From Siniperca chuatsi (taxonomy: Eukaryota > Chordata > Actinopteri > Centrarchiformes > Sinipercidae): DNA of 64,000 nucleotides. The DNA lies in NCBI RefSeq assembly GCF_020085105.1, contig NC_058052.1:6433733-6497732 (forward strand), in the 5' to 3' direction. This document shows, one piece after another, positions 47,582-58,623 of this stretch. The notes beneath the pieces are model-generated. The model was not told the DNA's origin and ran no database searches. It worked only from the letters and a program-made list of their open reading frames with translations. The translations under genes were made by a program, and so were the position numbers. Position 1 is the first letter of the stretch. Every line of letters starts with the position of its first letter.

Positions 47582-50500
47582 ATGGCTAAAAGTGATGGAT
47601 GCGAATACTTTAGAAGAACCAGCCTGTTTTGGATTGTCTCCGTGACACTCGCGATGGGATATTTCACTGTAAGTTCACTAAATCAGCTATACTTGAAGTG
47701 TTTGACATTATTTCTCCCGGCACTGTAAATACCACCGTGTTGTGTTGCGTAAAATGTCTTCCGGGTCGTGCAGTATTCTCAAAATTCAGTTTCGTATTTT
47801 TTTTCCCTATAACGCCATTTAACACGTTAGATTTTGTGAAAATCTTCTTATGTCGGCAAAGTAGCCCTCGAGGTCATTGCCAAGTCACTTTTTTGTTGAT
47901 AGCTAGCTAATCTTATCAGGATTCATTCAGTGCTCTGTAAGAGCACAGGTCAAACAAACTTTGTGCAAAGTCCATTTGACAAGTTAGTTGTCCACTGTAG
48001 CAGCTAACTCTAGCTAGTGTGTGTCCCGAAATCTTCTGTTGTCTTATAAAAGAAAACAGTAACGTGCCAAACTTCATTCAAAATATGATAACGTCAGTTT
48101 AATGCTCCATTATTCTCTGGCAAATGTTCACATCGACAATGAACTATTCCCTCACTAAATCATGTTACACCGCTGGGACAGTAAAGCTAACGTTATTAAC
48201 GGGTAACTGTTAGTCAATATATATTGGGGTTTCGTTGTAGCTAATATAGGCGTACTAGTATGTGCTTGGTCAATAAAATATATGCCGAATTGACTAATAG
48301 ACTAAACATATTTGTAAAATGTCTGCAGAGTTTTTGTCCGAAACGTGTTGTTGTGCTGTGGCAGAAAGGAAACATGTAGCCCAACCGTTCAAATGAAATT
48401 TGGTGTAGGCTATGACGTAACATTTGCCACCACTTGCCACGTATATAGTAATGTGGACAGGGACCTTAACTGCAGAACAAAAATGCCAAATAATGCAACA
48501 AGGCTGATTGTTTCTAAGTTATTTCATAATCAGTAATAGTTGAAGAAACAAGAGTTCAGCCTTTAGGTGTGTGTCAGACGTCCAAACCATAAATGAACTG
48601 CAGCCTCTGGGCAGTGGGGCCCTTCCATCAATATCCCTTTGTGTTTTCCATGCACAAGTCATAGTCCATATGGACACATACCTGACATGTCACAGGTGGA
48701 CAGAAGAGGACAATAGGAGCATGGCACAATGCTACATCATGTCATTTAGATCTCACTGTGATTTGTTGTCTGTTGTGTGTTTCTTTATACTATATTTGGT
48801 ATGCTTAGTATATATTTTTTCATTCTCATTATTACATTTTTCTTGAGGGATAGAGACGTGTGGCTTGAAGTTAATGGTACAATACACATAATAAATGCAT
48901 ATGATGGGACAAATGAATAACTAAAAAAATTAGATTATGTTAAATTGTATTATTTTGTATTATATTTAAAAGATCTTCCACTTGAATATAGTGTTATAGT
49001 CACTGATATAATTGAGGTAAATTCTAATTATTGTGGAAGTGGTTTCAGAATGACTACTTTTGAAATTAACTTATCACTTCATATTTGACTGGCAACGAAT
49101 GAGATGGAGTACCAAAAAGTGATTGCTTACCCTTATTCGAAATGTAATCTTCTAATTGTAGAGATGTTATCAAGTGAACTGGTTGTAAGCTGAAGCAGAT
49201 TTCAATTTGTGTAAAGTTTGAGAAAAACCCGATTCAGAGCCTACAAAACACATCTACTCATACGGTTTCACATGACAAAACTTAAATACTCACCCAGCAA
49301 AAAAACCCAACATGGTGCAGAACTGATTCTCTTCCAGAACTCTGTCAAATTTAATTTCAGTGGCATATCTCACAACAAGGCTGCCCTTTCATAGTGCCAT
49401 TCCACAAACAGGAAACTTAGTATGAATCAGTTCATTATTGTCACTGTGTATCTACTAATTGAAACAGCACCTCACTGACTGAAGAGCAGACAGATGATAG
49501 TTAGTGTCAACCAGCCCTGGACTTTCCAGCATTAGAATCTAAGTGGAGCAGAACACTGGGGACCACAGAGTCAGTTTTCAAAGGACGAACCAATCACACT
49601 TCTTTAGGTCAGCTGTATGCCATGAAATGTGTGCCAAATTATTGTACAGTCATTATCAACACAAACAGTTCTTTGACTTATGTGTCACATTGAAACGGTC
49701 AATTTAGGAATCTCTGAAATTAAAAGTAATGTGTTTTGGGGGAAAGGTCGTGCGTCAGAGTATTAAATAACTTACAAAAGACACATTCTTTGATTACAGC
49801 ATATGTGTATGGTTTATATGGGTTCATTTCGAACGACTCTGTCTGTGTTTTGCAGTGCACTGTGTTTGTGCCAGAGAAAATCCCATTTCAGTACCTTGGT
49901 CTATTTGGCAGCTTCTGCAGATACCTTGTGGATAACTATGCTGACATTATGTACAAAGGGTAAGTGATTATAAGTGATTTGAAACACTGTGCCAATGGCA
50001 ATCAAATGATGTGCAAAATACCCTCACAAGGCTGAAATACACTGTTTAATCAACTACAGCTTTAATGTTTTTCCCAATTTACAGATCGTTACCACCACTT
50101 CCACTGGTCGAGCACTTTGCTAATTAGTCGTTTAAGGCACATGACCGCCGTAGCACCAGTAGAGTATTAAGTTAACAATCAAAAGATAATGTTTTGTTGC
50201 TGTTTTAGTCATGTGACATACAAGACAGCCGTTAAGCCTGGGTGTTTTCTAAGAAGAGGGCTAAGCTGGAACCATTCAGTCTTTGGTGGTTTGAAAGTTG
50301 TGAAGTGGTTGATCATTTTTTAGGATTTCTCAAGGATAACGTGTAAATGATCATTGTTGAATTGAATAGAAAGTCTGTGGAGTTTAACACATTTCTCTCT
50401 CTTACAGGTGGTGGGCCGCCTGGGCTGTCCATGCTTTTGAGGCCTGTGTTGCATTGAAGGTGTGCAGGTAAGAATGACAAGAACCTGATTGTCCACTAGA

Positions 50501-51189
50501 TGGTGCTGTAATATTGTATTTTTTTTTTTTTTCAAACCTGTTCTCAACTTCTATTATGAAATTGGGCCTCCTCAAAAGTTTCATATCCCCCAAACGCCTC
50601 AAAATTCATCACAAACACACTATTCACACCATATTTCAGTATGAACAAACATCCAAAAGCCTTCATCATGTGTTTTTACTTCATGCTTCAACTTGTCATC
50701 TGGGACATTATTATTTTGTATAATAAATAAGCTATTCTCAAATGGCATTTGTCCAATTTTCTTGTATTTTTATTATATGGAGAGTAAATATAAGCCACAA
50801 CTTACCAGAAGAGTCTTTGGATGTACATTAGAAACACATCAGGTAAGCATTCATGACCGGTGTTCCTCACATTTTGTTAAGTAGTAATATTTTTTTATTC
50901 ATCATTTATTGACCCATTTGTCCATAGGAGTTGAGGTTTCAAGGTTCTAATGACAATTATACTAAATATAGGGCCATGGGGATGAGCAACCACTGTTTAG
51001 AATTTGGTCACAATGAAACAGCTGCTAGCTTGACTTTTGTTCATTGTTTCTTCTCCGTGGCCCTGCAGCAACAAAGGTATCGACAACATGGCCACTCGCT
51101 GCCTGTGGTTTGTCCAAACCTTTCTGTTTGGCTTCGCCTCCCTCAGCCTGCTCATCAAGTACGACCCCAAGCGTCCCAAACAGCACTGA
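47582..51189 (+). CDS. tmem254: Transmembrane protein 254 (4 exons, 123 aa)
   Basis: A small multi-pass membrane protein of unknown biochemical role. Exons: 47582-47668, 49856-49959, 50408-50467, 51069-51189; GT-AG introns; total 372 nt = 123 codons plus stop, the length I recall for human TMEM254. Start: MAKSDGCEYFRRTSLFWIVS, with no alternative upstream ATG in frame. Membrane segments: about residues 14-34 (LFWIVSVTLAMGYF and on), 65-82 (WWAAWAVHAFEACVALKV) and 95-114 (CLWFVQTFLFGFASLSLLI). The C-terminus is a short basic tail (KYDPKRPKQH). The PEKIPFQYLGLFG and YLVDNYADIMYKG blocks are typical of the family. The 2.2-kb first intron is repeat-poor. Confidence 0.93.
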
Positions 51190-51870
51190 CGAGAGCAGAG
51201 GAAAGCCTACAGAACAACACTGCATAAGCTGAAGCCAGAAAAATCAATCGCCACGTTGTGCCTCTTCCTCTTCCACTGTCTTTCTCTTTGATATGAAATC
51301 CTGCTGAGGGGGCAAGTGGAGGAAGACGCCTGAGACTTTCCTTTTATACTGTTTCTTTTAACATAAAAGTATTGAAGTGAACACTACACTACAGTTTTTC
51401 TTACCTAGTTTATACTACTTCCTGTGTTCCTATGATGAGCATTATGATCTCCATTTCATTCCATAGATTTTCTATTAATAAACCATAGAAAGCACAGTTG
51501 TACCTTTTTTATAAATAATAATTTAAAGATTGTATTGATAATAATATTAACAGAAATTATTTCAGCATCAGAGTTTTCTTGATGAATCTGCCCTGGGCTG
51601 AATATTTAGTGCAATCGCAGGGGAATCGTCTATGAAATAGTTGTGTATTCTCATGATGTTTACATTCAGCCTGGGTGATGGCAGTAGGGATATTTTCTCA
51701 GCTGCTGTGATGAACATAACATCAGACAGGTTGGCTGCAGATGGTACGCTGCCATCAGCCTCAAAAGTATAGAGAGCTGGTGTATGCATTTTAAATCCTC
51801 ATTTTCCTTTCTTACACTTAAGAGTTTAACTTTTTAAAAATAGACTGAAAGATTTGATTTAACGCTGCAA

Positions 51871-51876
51871 AATAAA
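51871..51876 (+). terminator. tmem254: candidate poly(A) signal of tmem254
   Basis: AATAAA about 680 nt past the stop codon. An earlier AATAAA at about 51476 is an alternative. Confidence 0.45.
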
Positions 51877-52509
51877 GAGTGACTTACAAACTGCATGAAA
51901 TGTGTTTTTGCTGCATTTTTTTTTTATTCCTCTGAAACGCTCAAAATACTCTGACCTCATCCTGTATTTTATAGAATTTTATTGAAACGGCTGTAGACTC
52001 TCCGTAAAGGTGTGCTGAGGCATAGTAGTGCTTTGAGCTAAATGCTAACATCAGCATGCAAACAATTTCAACGCTAGCACACGGATGTTTAGCAGGTATA
52101 ATGTTTACCATGTTCACCATTTTAGTTTAGCATGTTAGCTTGCTAACATTTACTAATTAGCACTGAACACAAAATACAGCTGGGGCTGATACGAATGTTG
52201 GTCACACTTAATTTTACAGTACACTAATTAAACGTAATGAGCCGTACTTTGTATCAAATTAGACCGAAAGTAGAAATAATATGTTCTTCATTAGACAGTA
52301 AACAAACACAGTTATACCCTAATTAAATCAAATACAATACCATATATCATAATACCAGTTTCAAAATGTGCTACATTTAGATGCTATTCTACCCTTGCTA
52401 GCAAATTATGCTATAATAAACATCACATTTGATGCTGCCAACATGGGCCTATGATAGCTTAATTAGACAACGCAGGCTGTAATTAGACGAATTCAATGCC
52501 ATATTATAT

Positions 52510-52636
52510 CGGGAGTGGGTAGAGGGGAGTTCGGTTGTACTGTCTGTATGAATGTATTTATTTATTATAGATGATATTTATTGGTATTTATTAGGTTTAT
52601 ATTTGGGTGTGTAAACTCCTCTCTACCCACTTCCCG
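52510..52636. repeat. small inverted repeat inside the 2.1-kb transposon
   Basis: cgggagtgggtagaggggag at 52510-52529 is the inverse of ctcctctctacccacttcccg (52616-52636) with two mismatches. The AT-rich spacer is about 80 nt. This may be another nested MITE. Confidence 0.5.
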
Positions 52637-53087
52637 CTTGTTGTTACGCTCCCGGAACTAATAGTGTGCGAGCCCTCGGGGAATTCTTTTGTCCGAACAC
52701 CCTGGGAGAAGGACAGAACAGGCAGAGATAAGTTTGTGCAGATTTCAAAGTACAAAGCAAATTACAATTAGCTTAGCATGAGTCTTACATTATACTCCTC
52801 AATTAACAAATGTTTTGATAGTCATAAATCAATGCACATCCCGCTGTGAAACACCAGACTCAAGTGAACTGCAATACACAAACAACTAATCAATGAGTAT
52901 TTTTGTTAAAGTACCACGTGTGTTTATTTAACCCGTGTACTAATATGCAAATCTGTGCATAAATTAGGCTATCCATGTTCGTCTAGTAATATTGTTTAGG
53001 CTTCTATTAATTAGAGATCTAGTAACAGCGACCCATAGTTACACCAATAAGTTACAGCTTTAATGTGTGCTTAGGGTTAGATATATG

Positions 53088-53219
53088 ATTTCACTTTAGT
53101 TCAGGGCACAGTTCTGTTGTAATGTGTCGCATATAAGCCTCTAACAAAGTCTGATAAGATCTAACAGTGGGAAATAAAGATGGATTTCACTTTAGTTCAC
53201 GGTACAGTTCTGTTGTAAC
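53088..53219. repeat. imperfect direct repeat pair
   Basis: gatttcactttagttca followed by g-cacagttctgttgtaa occurs at about 53088 and again at about 53182, 94 nt apart. Function or origin unknown. Confidence 0.5.
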
Positions 53220-53499
53220 AAGGTTCCCGCGGATCCTTAAAAAGTCTTAAAAGGCACTGGATTCATTCATCTAAAAATAAGGCCTTAATTGGTATTAAAA
53301 TGTCTTAAATCAATGTTTCAAAAGTCTTAAAAATGCTAAGACATGGGAAGTAGGATTTTATGAATCATTTTTTTCTGACATTGCATAGCGTATGTCATGC
53401 AGGAGAGCCAATAAAAACAAATGGAATGGTCAAAGTTGTCATATTGACATTAAAGGTGTGTTGACTGATTCACGGCGTTAACTCCTGCATTGGAGTTCC

Positions 53500-53850
53500 T
53501 TTCGATGTTTAACTATTTGCACGTTTTAATGCTGTTTTTAATTTTTTGTTTCATCTGTATGGTGTTGTATTTTGCTAAGCACCTTTTAACTCTTGTTTGT
53601 AAAAGCGCTATATAAATAAAGCCGGTGTAGTCCCTCATTCGTCCAGGAGTGTTCTATCGTAGAAAAGGTTTCAGTCGTAGTCATCTGGACACTGTTTTCA
53701 GAATCAAGACGTTTGGCTCCCATCCGGAAGTCATTCTCAATTGTGACTTCGGATGGGAGCCAAACGTCTTGATTCTGAAAAACAGTGTCCAGATGACTAC
53801 GACTGAAACCTTTTCTACTATATAAATAAAGCTTATTATTATTATTATTG
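53500..53850 (+). mobile_element. LINE/L2-type 3' tail interrupted by a foldback
   Basis: The run acgttttaatgctgttttta, agcgctatataaataaag and cttattattattattattg is the typical 3' end of fish L2-like elements. It is interrupted after ctatataaataaagc, and that 15-mer recurs at the other side of the insertion, a long target duplication. Confidence 0.6.
53660..53817. repeat. near-perfect 158-nt hairpin (foldback)
   Basis: The 74-nt arms (53660-53733 and 53744-53817) are complementary except for a single-base bulge in each, with a 10-nt loop (ttctcaattg). The arms start tagaaaaggtttcagtcgta. Such identity implies a recent inversion-duplication. Flanked by the 15-bp duplication ctatataaataaagc. 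Confidence 0.85.
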
Positions 53851-54683
53851 AGTAACATGCAAGAAAACATTCCACCTTTGTGATAATATAATATGTTCAT
53901 TGTTTTCCATGTGTTCCACTCTAGAAAATGTTACATTTTTTTCAACATTTGAAGTAGATCATCTAACTTTTTCACTGGACCAAAAGAAATGTTTTATGTT
54001 ACAATAAACGTTTGGTCAAATTTGTCACCAACCCCAAGTAATTGATGTCAGTTCATGTTTTTTTTTCTTCTTCCAATTTGGTTATTGTAAAATTGGTCTT
54101 AAATTTAATTATTATAATTCTAATTTAATTATTAATTATTATTATATGTGATTTCTAATTACAGCATCATTTAAGTGTATGGTGTCTAATTAGGGTATAA
54201 CTGTGTTTGTTTACTGTCTAATAAAGAACATATTTCTAATTTCGGTCCAATTTGATACAAAGTACGGCTCATTACGTCTTATTAGTGTACCGTAGAATTA
54301 AGTGTGACCCAAATGTCATTCGTTTTGCAGGTATTTGGTCATAAACCAAAGTGCCGGTCAAACTAAAACATTGAACTGATGATGGCGCTAAAGTTAAGGG
54401 ATCACCAAAGTGATTACAATTCATCCTGTGGGGAACATGAATATGTGTACCAAATTTCATAGCAATTCATCTCTTTAACTATTGCAATTCATCATAGCAA
54501 TAGTTGTTGAAATATTTCAATCAAAACCACAAATTCCAACCTCACGGTGCCGCCAGAAGAAAAGTCAGGGGATCACCAAAGTCTTTAGGATCCATCCTCT
54601 GGGGACATGAATGTCTCTACTAAATGTCATGCAAATCCATCCAATAGTTGTTGAGATATTTCAGTCTGGACCATAACAATGCA

Positions 54684-55605
54684 CCAACCAACAGACCGAC
54701 AGAAAATAGAGGCGGCCAGAGCTGCCTCTATTTTCTCAGGAGGCTGAGGTCCTTCAACATCTGCCGGACAATGCTGAGGATGTTTTATGAGTCTGTGGTG
54801 GCCAGTGCTATCCTGTATCCTGTTGCATGCTGGGGCAGCAGGCTGAGGGTAGCGGACGCTAACAGGCTCAACAAACTGATCCGTAAGGCCAGTGACATTG
54901 TGGGGGTGGAGTTGGACTCTCTGTCGGTGGTGTCAGAGAGGAGGATGCTGGCCAAACTACATGCCATCTTGGACAGTGTCTCCCACCCGCTCCATGACGT
55001 GCTGGTCAAACAAAGGAGCACCTTCAGCGGAAGACTCATTCCCCCAAAATGCACCACAGAGCGCCAAAGGAAGTCATTCCTGCCTGTGGCCATCAAACTC
55101 TTTAATTCCTCCCTCTAAGTATCAGTCTGTCTGACCCAAAGTCATTAACCTGGACATTGGACCATTAACATCACTGCAATACTTGAAATAATTGTGCAAT
55201 ATTCTGTTTAATACTGCTGTGCAATATACTCTGTTTATATTTTAAATTTTTCGTACTTCTATTACTGCTGTGCAATATCCACCGTCTCATAATCATCTTA
55301 ATAAGCTACACTTAACTTGACAGTACTCATTATTGCACTATTACTATTACTTATATTATTACATTGTATTATTATACCGTACATACTTATCAACCTATCA
55401 ACCTCTAAATCCATTTTGGTACTTACACTTATTTAGCTTTTATGCTTATATCCACTTTGTCCTTAATTTATCTTAGCTGTATTATAGCGTATTATATTTT
55501 GATTTGCTTAGTACTTCTATTCCTGTGTGCACTGACATGACAGTGAGCAGCTGTGACAAAAGAGTTTCTCCTCGGGGATCAATAAAGTATTTCTGATTCT
55601 GATTC
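54684..55605 (+). mobile_element. non-LTR retrotransposon 3' end (reverse transcriptase C-terminus)
   Basis: The plus frame to 55118 reads LYFLRRLRSFNICRTMLRMF, YESVVASAILYPVACWGSRL, RLNKLIRKASDIVG, ERRMLAKLHAIL and FLPVAIKLFNSSL, a C-terminal block common to fish LINEs. The 3' UTR ends with ggggatcaataaagtatttc and a (TTCTGA)n tail near 55591-55608. The element is 5'-truncated. Its left junction lies in a small palindrome (agaaaatagaggc / gcctctattttct, 54701-54736) abutting repeat family B. Confidence 0.75.
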
Positions 55606-55869
55606 TGACTGCCATCGCTAGAGCCACACTGCTAGCTTGGCTAAAAACATGAAAATAACATGAATTCCATTCATACCTGAGCATCTGATTTAAACCTGCA
55701 TTAACTGGTTTTTGGCGACTCGGGCGCAGCATAAACTAGCTGTTAACACAACACAGATAGATTCACACCTTTTATGCTGATATGACAATGTTAGCAAACG
55801 TGTTGCTAAATGTTATTACATATCCAGCAGACAGAGCAACATTAGTATTCATTTGAAGTGTTTCAAGCA

Positions 55870-56295
55870 ATCTGACAAATGGAAGTCCAATATTCACTCT
55901 CTTTTTCACTCTGTTTTGCTCTCCACCAACTCCCGAGGGAAATATCTGGCTTTAGCTGCTAAATTCTCCACTATGTTCACCAGCTAGTCACTAAATTTGT
56001 GCGGCGTTTGGTGCTGGGCAGGTTGTGTACATTGGGTTTTTCCAAGATTTTTCACTGAAAACAGCTGTCTGCTATGTCACTGATGAAAGCGGTGATACTG
56101 AACCAAGAATTTGCGGGCCGTAGAACCAAAACAACGAGTTAAAAGATGCTAAAACTCTCCATAGAGCTAAGGGGAACCGCCGAGTTGGGTTGTAATTCTC
56201 TGTGGGCTCATGACTGCTAGCAACCCCTTTCACATTACATTCGAGTCATTTGATCCATTGTTAATGTAAAAATGTTGATTTTACCAGCTTTAACC
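55870..56295 (-). repeat. interspersed repeat family A, copy 4
   Basis: Shares ttttgctctccaccaactcc, gagggaaatatctggcttta, gctgctaaattctccactat and gtaattctctgtgggctca with the copy at 35.06 kb, in the same orientation. Confidence 0.65.
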
Positions 56296-57250
56296 GTTCC
56301 AGGCAACCTTAAAGGACATAATGTGACTCCAACTTGGTTTTATATATCACATCTTTGAATGTTGTTTAATCACACACTGCTTGCAGAAGAAGGTGTTAGT
56401 GTCACACAGGTAAACAGTGTGACATTGTCCGAATGAGGCTGAACCAGTAGCACGGGGTCACGATGTCCTCTGCTTATGAACTTAAGAGCATTAGCCCGTC
56501 TTAGACAGCCCAGTCTCCACTAGATCTGTCTCCACCCATTAATCAGGGATGGATAGCATAGAAACAACTTACTTTTACATCCTGCCCCACTTTTACTCTT
56601 GAGAAATTACACCAACTATCAGAAACAAGTAGAGGAAAATATTACATACAATTACAATACAATTGTTCTCCACTTTCCCCCAAACATCACAAAACCATCA
56701 GGATAAGGTCATAGAATTAGTCAATTTTTTATTTGGAGAACACTTAACTTGGATTGACTCTACCATCTCAGACAGTATAAATACAGAAATATATACAACA
56801 GTTTAAAAACAATATGGATTGAAAAATACATATTTTATGCTGGTGGTTTAGGGAGGTGTATAGTGTGTACTTACTTACAAAGAGGAGTACGCCTGCATCT
56901 ACAGTGTATAATTCATACTCTGTGATTAATGGTAAATTGTAAGAACTATATTCATCTTCTGAATGCAGCCTAAGCACTTTACTGTAATTACAGGGTGCTA
57001 TGATTAAAGAACAATAGCAGCATATGCAGTAATATGAATAGTATTTGCTCTATAATCTCAAGGCTTTTCTGTATACACTTAGGTTTGCTTAACAGCCATT
57101 GTCTTAATGAGATTCCTATAACAGAGTTCATATATAGTAGTGTATGTTACAGGATGTGTTTGCACGTCATCTCACATTTTATGAATATGTCACTTCCTCT
57201 TCTTTTTTAGTTTTCTATTATAAATATAGTTTGTGTTCATGTTGTTGTGA
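56296..57250. other. 3' flank of the dehydratase-like gene
   Basis: No exon is seen. A minus-strand AATAAA (56728-56733) would give a 3' UTR of about 520 nt for the gene ending at 57251. Confidence 0.4.
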
Positions 57251-57375
57251 TCACCGGTCCAGCCAGCATATAGAGGGGTAGCGCTCACTCAGTGTCTTGC
57301 GCAGCTGAGCACTCTTTGTCTTATCCCTGGTTTCCACCACACACTCCACCTATGAACACACAGCGATACAGTTAG

Positions 57376-57412
<37 letters not shown>

Positions 57413-58581
57413 ACACACTTGTATTAGGGCAGTGAGCGGGTTGCCAGTTAATTATGCAACACCTTTCACCTTTTGACACTGCTGGTGAATTAACAGTACA
57501 GTGCCAATCTGTCAGTGTAGACTGTAGATGCAATAATGTAGGCAATTTCTTCTTTCAAATGTTACATAGTATATTAGTTATACCTGGCAAAATTATTTAA
57601 ATGTTTTGGTAAAATGAAAGGTTTCATGAATTGTAACTAATGTCTTTATTAATGGTTAGTAAATAATTTATTAATGATGTTTGTATTTTCTATTTGGTAA
57701 TCCATTAATAAATACTCATGGGTTTATTATTTTCAAATAGGCCATGAAGTAGCAGTTATAAATGTTAATAAGTTATTAATATAGGGTTTTGAACCATCAA
57801 ATATGCAGCTGTTAGTAAGTTGTTGATAAATGGATTTTGGTGCATATCATCTGCAGCCCTTTTCCAAAGATTTTTCACAACCTGGCAACCCAAAAATTGT
57901 TCTTTTTAATGGATTATAACTGATCTAGTAAGCATTAGTAAATTATTTTTAACTTATTAATAAAGCCATTAGTTACAATGTTACAAAGGTACCAATATTT
58001 CTTGCGGTGTAAGCGTAGGTCTTCTCCAAATACAGCATAAATACCTCCATGAGGTATACTTGATTTGTATTTTTGGCCCTCTTAATCACACAACTTTGTC
58101 CTGCCAACTCATAGCCACAGCCACACATAGTTCCATGGCAATGAAGGAAAAGTAGATGAGCGGATTGAAGAGCAGTAGGAAAAAGAACGAGCTGAAGAGG
58201 AGAGATTAGACGCCTACCTTTGCCTTGAAGAGGTCTGACTTGCCACTTTGTCTCCGATGGCAGACATCCAACAACCTGGAAGGGAAAAGACAGAAAGAGC
58301 AAAGGATTAAAGGTGGCATCAAGGGACATTAAACTTAAAACAGATTGGACCTCAGCATGAAACAACAGAGTAAAAGATCTTTAAATGGACGGGTGTTGAC
58401 CCTACCTGACGTCCTCTCTGGACAGGACGTCCAGCAGCTTAGCCATGTCTCCTGGCCATTCTCCTAGCTGCACAGAGAACTTACTGACCCGATCGTCCAG
58501 CACCAGGGCTCGGTCCACACACTGCCTCATCAGCTCCAGCTCCATGTTAGCACTGCTCACCACTACAGCGACCCTACGGCA

Positions 58582-58623
<42 letters not shown>

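Larger units (their letters stand above)
52199..54311. mobile_element. 2.1-kb TIR DNA transposon (non-autonomous), nested in family B
   Basis: Terminal inverted repeats of about 130 bp: the left end runs tggtcacacttaattttaca... to about 52330; the right end, about 54182-54311, closes with gaattaagtgtgaccca. Shared internal words include cgtaatgagccgtactttgt and acagtaaacaaacacagtta. A 5-bp duplication aatgt flanks it (52194-52198 and 54312-54316). No transposase frame is seen. It contains an L2-type tail and a foldback, so it was itself a target. The superfamily is not assigned. Confidence 0.75.
51990..54660 (+). repeat. interspersed repeat family B, split by an inserted transposon
   Basis: The left half (51990-52198) has ctttgagctaaatgctaaca, gcatgttagcttgctaaca and cactgaacacaaaatacagc. 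The right half (54312-54660) resumes with gtcattcgttttgcaggtat and tttggtcataaacc and runs to ccaatagttgttgagatatt. The copies at 22.4 and 59.9 kb show that the two halves belong together. The 2.1 kb between them is listed separately. Confidence 0.75.

Noticed and set aside
53586-53900. 104-codon minus-strand frame near 53.7 kb
   Set aside because: It reads through both arms of the perfect hairpin, so the protein is an artefact of the foldback.
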